Notes: generated by a model from the letters alone, not told the origin. A stretch of DNA of 23,891 bases from Bacteroidota bacterium (GCA_023412195.1 JAEYNZ010000168.1:1-23891); one strand, 5' to 3'; positions 17,713 to 23,891 are shown, counted from the stretch's first letter. Translations and numbers: made by a program.

Positions 17713-18020
17713 AGACAAGGCACAAGATGCTTGGACACAAGTCGCTCAATAAAAATAGTTAAAGCCCGGATAAACATAAAATAAGAAATGAAAAACCAGA
17801 TTCTGAAATACGGCCCCCTAAATCTTCCTAAGGGGGACTTCAGGACTGTGCAAATTTAGCAGGATACTGCTCGTCTTACCCCTCTCCGCCAACTGGCGGA
17901 AGGATGGGAGGGGTCGTGTTCCACAAAATAAACTTGCTATTGAATGACTATTACATAAAAGCATCATGACTTAATTCTGCTAAAACAAAATGAATATATT
18001 TTAAAGGAACTATACGATGA
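17713..18020. repeat. Dispersed repeat element, copy B
   Basis: It begins with AGACAAGGCACAAG and GGACACAAG words, then shares ATAGTTA-AGCCCGGATA and GAAATGAAAAA segments with copy A. The core 17810-17917 is again 108 bp, from ACGGCCCCCTAAAT to GGATGGGAGGGGTCGT. The left-arm hairpin is degraded (CCTAAGG remains), while the right-arm hairpin has a different but self-complementary sequence, CCGCCAACTGGCGG at about 17887-17900. The right boundary that corresponds to the CTTGTGTC end of copy A is expanded here into the adjacent tandem array. Confidence 0.72.
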
Positions 18021-18272
18021 TTCAATCCTGTGTCTTGCGTCTATAAATCTTGTGTCTTGCGTCTATCAGTTTTATGTCTTGTGTCTATCAGTCCTGTGTC
18101 TTGTGTCTATCAGTCTTGTGTCTTGTGTCTATAAATCCTGTGTCTTGCGTCTATCAGTCTTGTGTCTTGTGTCTATCAATCCTGTGTCTTGTGTCTATAA
18201 GTCTTGTGTCTTGTGTCTATCAGTCTTATGTCTTGTGTCTATCAATCCTGTGTCTTGTGTCTATAAGTCTTG
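18021..18272. repeat. 22-bp tandem repeat array 1 (CTTGTGTC orientation)
   Basis: Ten complete 22-bp units run head to tail from 18041 to 18260, with partial units on both sides. Each unit is made of two 11-bp parts of the type CTATCAGTCTT then GTGTCTTGTGT. Variation is confined to a few positions (CAG/AAA/CAA/AAG, TCC/TCT/TTT, GCG/GTG). There are no unique spacers between units, so it is a direct tandem array. It ends about 60 bp before the sigma gene's candidate promoter. Confidence 0.9.
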
Positions 18273-18330
18273 ATACCTGCCCGCAGAATAATTTTACAAC
18301 TGATGTAATGAAAAAATAATACCTGCGTCT

Positions 18331-18338
18331 TAACTTTG
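18331..18338 (+). promoter_or_regulatory. Candidate -7 promoter element for the sigma operon
   Basis: TAACTTTG matches the Bacteroidota TAnnTTTG -7 consensus exactly and sits about 41 bp before the ATG at 18380. A clear TTTG -33 element at the usual spacing is not seen, so the support is one half-site. If used, transcription would begin downstream of array 1. Confidence 0.45.
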
Positions 18339-18379
18339 AAACCACGCCTGAAAAGGCAGATGAAAAAGCAGAAAAGTAA

Positions 18380-18922
18380 ATGGTTGCCAGTGATTTTAAA
18401 ACAAAAGTGTTGCCTGTAAGTAAAAAAGTACTCCGCTTTGCAACGCACTTCCTGAAGGACGAGGATGAAGCCCGGGATGTTGTGCAGGATGTATTTCTGA
18501 AACTTTGGCAGAAACGGGAAGAACTGGACCAGATTGAAAATATGGAAGCTTTTGCCATGCGGATGACCCGAAACAGGTGTCTTGACATCATCAGGGCCAG
18601 TAAAACAGTGTCAATGGATGCAGAAACCGACAGGCAGCTAAAGCAGGTTTCAATAGATGTTCATTCAAAAATTGAGTTAAGTGAGGCCGCAGGCCAGGTA
18701 AAGAAACTCATTGCCGGATTGCCCGATTTACAGCGACAGGTAATGGAACTTCGCGACATTGAGCAACTGGAATATGAAGAGATTGCCGAAGTAACAGGCC
18801 TGCAGGTCAATGCAATCAGGGTGAACCTTTCGAGAGCAAGAAAAAAAGTACGTGACGAATATTTAAAAATGAATTCAGATGAAAACCATGGAAGTAAAAC
18901 ATTTGCTACAACGTTATTTTGA
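18380..18922 (+). CDS. ECF-type RNA polymerase sigma factor
   Basis: 180 residues, normal for an ECF sigma factor. Region 2 spans about residues 15-75, with DEDEARDVVQDVFLKLWQKR and the -10-recognition segment FAMRMTRNRCLDIIR. Region 4 spans about 105-162, with LPDLQRQVMELRDIEQLEYE and the helix-turn-helix IAEVTGLQVNAIRVNLSRAR. Linker length is short, as in the family. It would direct RNA polymerase to a dedicated set of promoters after release from its anti-sigma factor. Its last 44 bases overlap the start of the following gene, which indicates coupled translation with its presumed regulator. The start ATG at 18380 is the first in frame and follows an A/G-rich GAAAAG. No SusC/D or FecR gene adjoins, so it is not a typical polysaccharide-utilisation sigma. 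Confidence 0.93.
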   Translation: MVASDFKTKVLPVSKKVLRFATHFLKDEDEARDVVQDVFLKLWQKREELDQIENMEAFAMRMTRNRCLDIIRASKTVSMDAETDRQLKQVSIDVHSKIELSEAAGQVKKLIAGLPDLQRQVMELRDIEQLEYEEIAEVTGLQVNAIRVNLSRARKKVRDEYLKMNSDENHGSKTFATTLF

Positions 18923-19424
18923 AGGAGAAACCACCGTTCAGGAAGAACGGGAACTGGAAACCTACTTCAATTCAGACGATGTGGCTGATGAACTGAAGGA
19001 GTACAGCGGATTATTCTGTGGCATATCTGAACTGGCTAAAGCAGCAGGTGAAGATACCATTGAAGAAGATGTCATGGAATTTATCACAATGAATGACCGG
19101 GTAAAAAATCCAAAACAAAGATGGCTGTGGCAAACCATATCAGGTATTGCTGCTTCAGTGATCATTGTGGTAGGAGGATTTCTCTTCTATCAACAGCAGG
19201 AAGAGCATTTTGCCGACACATTCGACGATCCTGAGCTTGCATACGCATATGCAGAACAAACATTATCCTTTGTCTCTGCAAAATACAACCAGGGACTTGC
19301 TGCCTTATCGAATTTCGAAAAGCTTCAGACTGCTGCCGAACCCCTGCAACAAGGAGTAAGGCCGATCAACGAATATCTTGATATGATAGAAAAAATGAAC
19401 ATTGTCCCGGAGGAGAACCAGTAA
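18879..19424 (+). CDS. Single-pass membrane protein, candidate anti-sigma factor
   Basis: 181 residues. An N-terminal cytoplasmic region of about 80 residues begins MKTMEVKHLLQRYFEGETTV, followed by QEERELETYF, a short helical pattern common at the start of anti-sigma-like proteins of this phylum. One transmembrane segment is at about 84-104 (WQTISGIAASVIIVVGGFLF). A charged, mostly helical periplasmic tail of about 75 residues follows. There is no zinc-binding HxxxCxxC motif and no FecR domain. The assignment rests on the 44-bp overlap with the ECF sigma gene, topology and this N-terminal pattern. Start could also be the second ATG at 18888. The next gene, encoding DUF4252, lies 153 bp downstream across a repeat array. 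Function is inferred, not shown by a diagnostic motif. Confidence 0.75.
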   Translation: MKTMEVKHLLQRYFEGETTVQEERELETYFNSDDVADELKEYSGLFCGISELAKAAGEDTIEEDVMEFITMNDRVKNPKQRWLWQTISGIAASVIIVVGGFLFYQQQEEHFADTFDDPELAYAYAEQTLSFVSAKYNQGLAALSNFEKLQTAAEPLQQGVRPINEYLDMIEKMNIVPEENQ

Positions 19425-19450
19425 ATAATGAAAGGAAGACACAAGATGAA

Positions 19451-19538
19451 TAGACACAAGACACAAGAGAAGAAGACACTAGACTCAAGAGAAGAAGATA
19501 CAAGACACAAGAGAAGAAGACATTAGACAAAAGACAAA
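19451..19538. repeat. 22-bp tandem repeat array 2 (GACACAAG orientation)
   Basis: Four 22-bp units are at 19451-19472, 19473-19494, 19495-19516 and 19517-19538. Each is of the type AGACACAAGAC then ACAAGAGAAGA. The units are purine-rich on the plus strand and are largely the reverse complement of the array 1 consensus, at the same period. Related GACACAAG words begin at about 19437. The array fills the spacer between the candidate anti-sigma gene and the DUF4252 gene. Confidence 0.82.
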
Positions 19539-19577
19539 AGAACAAATAAACAACAAACAATTAAAAAAAGTAATACC

Positions 19578-20090
19578 ATGAAAACAATGATTTTTATTCT
19601 CGCACTGATGCTGCCGATGGCAACATTTGCACAGAAAACTCCTGTTGACCGCCTGTTTGAAAAGTACGCCAACAAGGAAGGATTTACTACCGTGAACATT
19701 TCAGGCAAACTGCTTGGGTTTGCAGGAAAATTTGACTCCGGTGACCCGGCAACCAGCAAAATGCTGTCGGACCTGAAGGGCATTAGAATTCTTACTGTTG
19801 AAGATCCCGCAATTACCGGAACACTCGACTTCTTCACTGAACTGGAAAAAGATGGGTTCTTCAAAAACAACGACTTTGAAGTACTTATGGAAGTGACAGA
19901 AGCCGACGAAAAAGTCAGGTTTCTGGCAAGGGATGGTGGCAATGGCAAGCTATCGGACCTGCTCCTGGTTGTGGGTGGTGAAAGCAGTACCCTGATCAGT
20001 ATCAGCGGGCTGATTGATCCGGAAAACATAGGAAAAATCACCAACTCGCTGAATATCGATGTAAACAGCAGCAATAAAAAAACGGAATAA
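19578..20090 (+). CDS. Exported DUF4252 domain protein
   Basis: 170 residues with a signal peptide of about 18 residues (MKTMIFILALMLPMATFA, then QK). The mature part starts with VDRLFEKYANKEGFTTVNIS, the typical opening of DUF4252, and continues with GIRILTVEDP, FFTELEKDGF, VLMEVTEADEKVRFLARDGG and LLLVVGGESSTLISISGLID. The last two blocks are beta-strand rich. Members occur in Bacteroidota next to ECF sigma/anti-sigma genes, as here, and no biochemical function is known to me. Export places it in the periplasm or outer envelope. It follows the candidate anti-sigma gene in the same direction and is followed by an intrinsic terminator, so it closes the operon. An antisense reading (19523-20104) is a shadow. 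Confidence 0.88.
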   Translation: MKTMIFILALMLPMATFAQKTPVDRLFEKYANKEGFTTVNISGKLLGFAGKFDSGDPATSKMLSDLKGIRILTVEDPAITGTLDFFTELEKDGFFKNNDFEVLMEVTEADEKVRFLARDGGNGKLSDLLLVVGGESSTLISISGLIDPENIGKITNSLNIDVNSSNKKTE

Positions 20091-20143
20091 TCCCCGTAAT
20101 TCAAAAGATAATAACATCGACATAGACATAGTTTTACAACAGG

Positions 20144-20172
20144 AAGGCTGTCTGCAAAGGCAGCCTTTTTTT
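20144..20172 (+). terminator. Intrinsic terminator of the sigma/DUF4252 operon
   Basis: The stem AAGGCTGTC/GGCAGCCTT has 9 pairs with one wobble and the loop TGCAAA, followed by a run of seven T (20166-20172). It lies about 54 bp after the DUF4252 stop codon and reads in the same direction. Confidence 0.88.
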
Positions 20173-20247
20173 GTGTGCAATAAGCAATTCAGCGGCAGCG
20201 GCATAAGAAACAAATCCGGGTTATATTATTCATCACGAATTGGCGCC

Positions 20248-20319
20248 GGAAGGCAGGGATTCCAATCCACGCATTCATCGCAAGTTAAATTTTATCAGAG
20301 GATTAAAATCCGCTTCCCC
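20248..20319. repeat. Hairpin repeat, copy 2 (GATTCCAATCC family), degraded
   Basis: The left arm GGAAGGCAGGGATTCCAATC starts at 20248, and the right arm GGATTAAAATCCGCTTCCCC starts at 20300. It shares GGGATTCCAATCCACGCATT with the copy at 13505, but the right arm has lost the TTGGAA centre. The stem is therefore interrupted. Confidence 0.65.
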
Positions 20320-20333
20320 AACCATCTCTATAC

Positions 20334-20433
20334 TAAACTCAATGTAAACTCAATTATGATTCAATACTAACTCAATTTAAATTCAATAATAATTGAATAT
20401 ACTCTGACTTTATATTGAGTTTATATTGAGTTT
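20334..20433. repeat. AT-rich inverted repeat built from ACTCAAT words
   Basis: The left arm at 20335-20357 (AAACTCAATGTAAACTCAAT start) pairs with the right arm at 20411-20433 (TATATTGAGTTTATATTGAG start) over 23 bp with about three mismatches. Each arm holds two CTCAAT words spaced 11-12 bp, and more copies (ACTCAATTT, TTCAATAAT) fill the middle. It could form a cruciform or be a bidirectional protein-binding array. Role unknown. Confidence 0.65.
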
Positions 20434-20615
20434 GTTATTACTAAAGCAGTTATCTGATCCTTTTCTACTAAATTTTTTATCGCCCCAAAGGGATTTTTAT
20501 GGCAGGTTAATCAACTGATTCTTCTATTAAATCTACAGGTGCCTGCAAATGATAACATTTCCTTTTCATTATTTAATTTCCAGCAACAGGTCCGGGATCA
20601 ATAAGGACAAACCAT

Positions 20616-20649
20616 AAAGAAAAAGAGGCCACCCCGAAGGACAGCCTCT
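20616..20649 (-). terminator. Intrinsic terminator of the M3 peptidase gene
   Basis: On the minus strand an 11-pair stem (AGAGGCTGTCC with GGGTGGCCTCT, including G-T wobbles) closes a TTCG tetraloop and is followed by TTTTTCTTT. In plus coordinates the stem is 20624-20634 and 20639-20649. It begins about 24 bp after the stop codon of the peptidase gene. Confidence 0.9.
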
Positions 20650-20672
20650 GATTCAGATATTGAAAATTCTAA

Positions 20673-22799
20673 TTATTTCAACCCTTTCTTTTCAAGATAA
20701 GGTTCAATGGAAGGCTCTTTGCCACGGAAATTGGTATATACAACCATACCGTCATCGGCTCCGCATTTTTCAAGTAATGTTCTGAATTTTCCGGCAACCT
20801 CCTGGTTGAAAATATCGCCTGTTTCCTTGAATGCGTAGAAAGCATCGGTATCGAGCACACCAGCCCAGTAATATACATAGTAGCCTGCAGAATAACCACC
20901 GCTGAAAATATGCGAGAAATACGTGCTGCGGTAGCGTGGAATGAATTCAGGAATCAAGCCTATTTTATCCATCGATGCCTTTTCGAATGCCCTTACATCT
21001 GCAATATCAGGGTTGCTTGTTGTATGGTAATCCATGTCAAGCAGGGCAGCAGCTACAAATTCTCCTGTTTCGAATCCCTGGTTGAAGGTACCGCTTTTTT
21101 CAAGTTTTTCGATCAGCTGGTCCGGAATGGGTTCGCCGGTCTGATAATGCCTGGCATATACTTTCAGCACTTCAGGTTCGGCAGCCCAGTGCTCCATGAT
21201 CTGGGAGGGAAGTTCCACAAAATCGCGCGGCACATTGCCTGCTGTCCGGTCGTAAGGTCCATCGGCAAACAAACCATGAAGTGCATGTCCGAATTCATGG
21301 AAGAATGTGGATACTTCATCAAAACTCAGCAATGCAGGTGTATTTCCTGACGGACGCGTAAAGTTCATCACGATTGAACCAATGCGGGGAATACGTTCAC
21401 CATCGCGGTAAGTAGCACTGCGGAAACTTGTTGACCATGCTCCCACCCTTTTGCCGTCGCGCGGGTGGAAATCCATATAAAGAACCCCCAGCTTGGAGCC
21501 ATCGGCTTCAAGTACTTCATAAACCTCAGCTTCTTCATGATAAGTAGGCCAGTCACGCTTTTCAAATTTCAGGCCGTAGAGCTTTTCAACTACATAAAAC
21601 ATCCCTTTTTTGGCATTGTCCAGGCTGAAGTATGGCTTGATCTCAGCTTCATCCAGATCGAACTTCTGTTTTCTGAGTTTTTCACTGTAATACCACCAGT
21701 CCCAGGAGGCCAGTTTAAAATTGCCGCCTTCACGGTCAATAATCTGCTGCATTTCCTTCACGTCATGTTTAGCCATTTCGAGGGCAGGTGTCCATAACTG
21801 ATGAAGAAAACTTATCACTGCCTCAGGGGTTTTAGCCATGTTCTCATCGATAACATATTCTGCATGATTTTTAAAACCAAGAAGTTTTGCCTTCTGGTCG
21901 CGCAGCTTTACTATTTTCTTTATTATTTCCTTGTTGTCGAAATTATTGTCATTATCGCCGCGCATAAAGTATCCGCGATAAAGCTTTTCCCGCAGATCCC
22001 TGTTTTCGGCATACTGGAGGAAAGGGATCATACTCGGTTTGGCCAGGGTGAATACCCATTTGCCTTCTTCCCCGAAAGCCTTGGCGTCGTCGGCAGCACG
22101 GGCAATTACATCTTCGGCCAGTCCGGCCAGGTCTTCCTTTTTATCGACAACCAGCTTAAAGTTACGGTTGGTTTCAGCCAGCAGGTTTTCGCCATATTGC
22201 AGGCTTAACTTCGACAATTCTTCATTCAGGCTTCTGAGTTTTGCCTGGTCATCTGCAGAAAGATTGGCCCCCCCGCGCACAAAATCCTTATAATATTTTT
22301 CTGTAGCACGCATTTGCTCCTTGTCAAGTCCCAGGCTGTTACGCCTTTCGTAGACACTTTTAACCCGTGCGAAAAGTTCCGGGTTCAATGAAATGTTGTC
22401 GCGGTGCTGGGTCATCAGGGGTGACATTTCACGGGCAATGGCCTGCATGTTGTCATTTGTATTTGCCGAGTTTAACGGACCAAATACACCGTTTACCTTA
22501 GAAAGTGTCCAGCCCGATTTATCAAGTGCAAGAATGGTGTTTTCAAAATCCGGCTCATCCGGATTCTCCACAATTGCTTTTACTTCATTTTCCCTCTCAA
22601 TAATCCCAGCTTTCACTGCCGGAAGAAAATGTTCTTCTTTGATTTCATCGAAAGGCGGTACGCCATAAGGAGTGTCCCACTCCCTGAAAAATGGATTTTC
22701 CATATCTGCATTGGATACACTTTTGGGATTCTGGCATGCAAACAGCAACATTCCAAAACCCAAAACAATTAAATTTAACTTTTTCATTTTATTCATCAT
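20673..22799 (-). CDS. dcp: M3 family zinc metallopeptidase lipoprotein (Dcp-like peptidyl-dipeptidase)
   Basis: 708 residues from the ATG at 22799. The frame extends to a TTG at 22826, but that would place nine polar residues before the signal and would sit inside the likely promoter. The N-terminus MKKLNLIVLGFGMLLFAC is a lipoprotein signal with lipobox LFAC, so Cys22 would be lipidated and the enzyme anchored in the envelope. Zinc-site residues are HEFGH at 501-505 (His501, Glu502, His505) with third ligand Glu529 in DFVELPSQ. Other M3 motifs are SIVMNFTRP and YSAGYYVYYWAGVLDTDAF near the C-terminus, which shapes the substrate pocket. Peptidyl-dipeptidases of this group remove C-terminal dipeptides from oligopeptides. 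It is monocistronic, with its own terminator. Length and motifs match Dcp; oligopeptidase A is less likely given the lipoprotein form. Confidence 0.92.
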   Translation of the reverse strand: MMNKMKKLNLIVLGFGMLLFACQNPKSVSNADMENPFFREWDTPYGVPPFDEIKEEHFLPAVKAGIIERENEVKAIVENPDEPDFENTILALDKSGWTLSKVNGVFGPLNSANTNDNMQAIAREMSPLMTQHRDNISLNPELFARVKSVYERRNSLGLDKEQMRATEKYYKDFVRGGANLSADDQAKLRSLNEELSKLSLQYGENLLAETNRNFKLVVDKKEDLAGLAEDVIARAADDAKAFGEEGKWVFTLAKPSMIPFLQYAENRDLREKLYRGYFMRGDNDNNFDNKEIIKKIVKLRDQKAKLLGFKNHAEYVIDENMAKTPEAVISFLHQLWTPALEMAKHDVKEMQQIIDREGGNFKLASWDWWYYSEKLRKQKFDLDEAEIKPYFSLDNAKKGMFYVVEKLYGLKFEKRDWPTYHEEAEVYEVLEADGSKLGVLYMDFHPRDGKRVGAWSTSFRSATYRDGERIPRIGSIVMNFTRPSGNTPALLSFDEVSTFFHEFGHALHGLFADGPYDRTAGNVPRDFVELPSQIMEHWAAEPEVLKVYARHYQTGEPIPDQLIEKLEKSGTFNQGFETGEFVAAALLDMDYHTTSNPDIADVRAFEKASMDKIGLIPEFIPRYRSTYFSHIFSGGYSAGYYVYYWAGVLDTDAFYAFKETGDIFNQEVAGKFRTLLEKCGADDGMVVYTNFRGKEPSIEPYLEKKGLK

Positions 22800-22823
22800 A
22801 AGTATTTCACTGATTTTTGGCAG

Positions 22824-22831
22824 CAAAATTA
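22824..22831 (-). promoter_or_regulatory. Candidate -7 promoter element for the M3 peptidase gene
   Basis: The minus strand reads TAATTTTG, an exact TAnnTTTG match, with its end 24 bp before the ATG at 22799. That would give a short leader of roughly 18 nt. No convincing TTTG -33 element is seen at the usual distance upstream. Confidence 0.45.
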
Positions 22832-23091
22832 TGACTTTTAAGATGTATTCATATGATTCTTGTTATGATTTCGTATAAATATCCATAATATTGGTTTCAA
22901 AAAGTTAAATACTTAGTCTTGCAATCGATGGAATTATTATGATTGGTGGAAGTATATAGTTAAAGTATGACCGTACCTGGAGAAGACTCACGATGATATT
23001 ACTTCAATTACGACCGAAGCCTTCCTGCCCGACAAGGCTGGCAATCCCCCTGCATCGGGGAAATATACAATTATATCTCTGAAGAAGACAC

Positions 23092-23598
23092 TTATGGTTT
23101 CTTGCCTGGCGCCTTTTTTATCACCTTGTTTGTTTTTCTGACAGGTTTTTTTTCATACACAGAAGTTGTTTTTTCACATCGTTCTTTCAGTGCCTGGTTC
23201 ATTAGTTCAAAACCTTTTTTAGTTTTTTCAAGTGTCTTTCCCATGAAAGGAACCAGTATGCCCCCAAATTTTTCACCATGGATAAACCGTGTCTTTCCAT
23301 TATCAAGGTCAATCAGCATGAAGTAATGTTCGCCATCAAAAATACCTTTCATCCCCAACTTTCCTCTCCAGCGAAGTTCTTCATTCTTATTGAGTTTCAA
23401 AATTACAGGCCTGAATTCAAACTCTTTCGAATCAGGAGGCTGAAGGCGGACCATCAGTTGTTCTCCCACTGCCTTTTTTCCTTTAACTGAATGAATAAAC
23501 GGATTCCAGTCAGAGTATTTTTCAAAGCTGATTAAATTGTCCCATACGGTTTCAGGTGTACTTGAAATTATAATCTCAGTGTTCAGCTGTTTTTTCAT
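23092..23598 (-). CDS. SRPBCC superfamily protein with lysine-rich tail
   Basis: 168 residues without a signal peptide. Residues 4-140 show the SRPBCC (START/Bet v 1-like) ligand-binding pattern: IIISSTPETVWDNLISFEKY with SDWNPFIHSV near the N-terminus, then LRPVILKL-like and ELRWRGKLGMKGIFDGEHYF strands, and a C-terminal helix (KTLEKTKKGFELMNQALKER). This subgroup is often called polyketide-cyclase/dehydrase-like, but the fold binds many hydrophobic ligands and no substrate is evident. Residues 147-168 form a basic tail rich in Lys and Pro (EKKPVRKTNKVIKKAPGKKP), which is not part of the fold and may contact nucleic acid or membrane. It stands alone on the minus strand. The start is the ATG at 23598. 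Confidence 0.85.
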   Translation of the reverse strand: MKKQLNTEIIISSTPETVWDNLISFEKYSDWNPFIHSVKGKKAVGEQLMVRLQPPDSKEFEFRPVILKLNKNEELRWRGKLGMKGIFDGEHYFMLIDLDNGKTRFIHGEKFGGILVPFMGKTLEKTKKGFELMNQALKERCEKTTSVYEKKPVRKTNKVIKKAPGKKP

Positions 23599-23732
23599 TG
23601 ATAATTAAATATTTAATAAATCATTAGTGTCAGGTTAATATTTGAGATTTCTCCCTACGGTACCAATAACAGATTTACTTAAAATGCATTTTGTCTGGCC
23701 ATTAAGACAGAATCAAAAAGCTGCATCGGGAA

Positions 23733-23817
23733 CTTTGTGAAACTTCGCGGGCTTGGTGGCTTTGTGGCATAAATTTCTTTTGCCACCAAGACTCCAAGGC
23801 GCCAGGAAATCACAAAG
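23733..23817. repeat. Imperfect inverted repeat, CTTTGTG...CACAAAG
   Basis: The left arm CTTTGTGAAACTTCGCGGGC, continuing TTGGTGGC (23733-23760), pairs imperfectly with the right arm TGCCACCAAGACTCCAAGGC, continuing to CACAAAG (23781-23817). GCTTGGTGGC and GCCACCAAG are the strongest stem. Intergenic and without coding potential. Sequences of this word composition recur between genes in many Bacteroidota, as far as I remember. Confidence 0.6.
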
Positions 23818-23891
23818 AAGATACATTTATAATATAATCTTCATTCCCTGTCATATCAGCATTGTGCCCCATTTTTATTTGGGGTCACAAC

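Larger units (their letters stand above)
17594..18379. other. Divergent spacer filled with repeats
   Basis: A 786-bp spacer between the divergent GH2 gene (minus) and the sigma-factor gene (plus). It contains repeat copy B with its 108-bp core (17810-17917), a short AT-rich stretch, the 22-bp tandem array (18021-18272), and then a candidate promoter for the sigma gene (18331-18338). Open frames seen within the array consist of Cys/Leu/Ser/Val periodic sequence and are not genes. Confidence 0.75.
20091..20672. other. Gene-free spacer between convergent genes with terminators and palindromes
   Basis: A 582-bp spacer between convergent DUF4252 and M3 peptidase genes. It holds the plus-strand terminator (20144-20172), hairpin repeat copy 2 (20248-20319), an AT-rich inverted repeat (20334-20433) and the minus-strand terminator (20616-20649). 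The stretch 20434-20610 shows nothing recognisable. No credible ORF. Confidence 0.75.

Noticed and set aside
10992..18020. Composite transposon with repeats as IS ends
   Set aside because: No transposase or integrase gene occurs in or between the copies, and no target-site duplication could be identified.
18021..18272. Possible CRISPR array
   Set aside because: Units are contiguous 22-bp tandem copies with no unique spacers, and no cas genes are nearby.
18050..18319. Two overlapping plus-strand open frames with Cys/Leu/Ser/Val periodic protein sequence
   Set aside because: They are translations of the 22-bp tandem array, which lacks stop codons by composition; no start context, and no homology-like features.
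18226..18591. Minus-strand open frame overlapping the sigma-factor gene and array 1
   Set aside because: It is antisense to a well-supported sigma factor, with serine/phenylalanine-rich sequence and no recognisable domain.
22800..22826. TTG start for the M3 peptidase
   Set aside because: It would add a polar stretch before the lipoprotein signal, and the TTG lies within the candidate -7 promoter element.
22900..23090. Possible repeat or small RNA between the M3 peptidase and SRPBCC genes
   Set aside because: Only a short CCCC...GGGG pairing (about 23046-23060) is seen, with no second copy in the window and no promoter or terminator to support an RNA gene.

Overview
The window looks like a chromosomal segment of a member of the Bacteroidota, probably of the Bacteroidales/Marinilabiliales type. 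Signs are the family content (DUF4252, DUF5107 fused to TPR, GH78, GH2 with a DUF4982-type tail, HtpX, M3 lipoprotein peptidase), two exact TAnnTTTG-type -7 promoter elements, weak Shine-Dalgarno sequences, moderate GC, and AT-rich spacers with dispersed palindromic repeats. The organism call is inference from families, not from a marker gene.

Layout. Positions 1-1827 (+ strand) carry the end of a large AsmA/DUF748-like protein, a DUF456 membrane protein and the HtpX protease. Positions 1943-2723 (- strand) hold a decayed lipocalin-like/TPR gene with an upstream frameshift and an in-frame stop. Positions 2823-17593 are one long minus-strand carbohydrate-catabolism block in three transcription groups. 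Group 1 is a DUF5107-TPR protein, a short GH78-like protein and a full-length GH78 alpha-L-rhamnosidase. Group 2 is an exported SMP-30-type lactonase abutting a cytoplasmic Gfo/Idh/MocA oxidoreductase. Group 3 is a GH2 beta-galactosidase-type enzyme followed by a Tat-leader Gfo/Idh/MocA oxidoreductase. Positions 18380-20090 (+) carry an ECF sigma factor, an overlapping single-pass membrane protein (candidate anti-sigma) and an exported DUF4252 protein. Positions 20673-22799 (-) encode a Dcp-like M3 lipoprotein peptidase, and 23092-23598 (-) an SRPBCC protein.

How the genes may work together. The exported glycosidases would release L-rhamnose and beta-linked sugars from a rhamnose-containing glycan or glycoside. 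A Tat-exported oxidoreductase plus an exported lactonase resembles the periplasmic glucose-fructose oxidoreductase/gluconolactonase pair of Zymomonas, so an extracytoplasmic sugar-to-aldonate step is plausible. No SusC/SusD pair, transporter or sugar-responsive regulator is in the window, so the substrate is open.

The most unusual content is in the spacers. Two dispersed copies of a structured repeat with a 108-bp core lie in direct orientation on either side of the lactonase/oxidoreductase/GH2 segment. A 22-bp tandem array reads CTTGTGTC-rich just upstream of the sigma gene, and a complementary GACACAAG-rich array with the same 22-bp period lies just downstream of the membrane-protein gene. 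The same GACACAAG words form the ends of the dispersed element, so the arrays and elements appear related. Further hairpin repeats occur in the spacers at 13505, 20248, 20334 and 23733.
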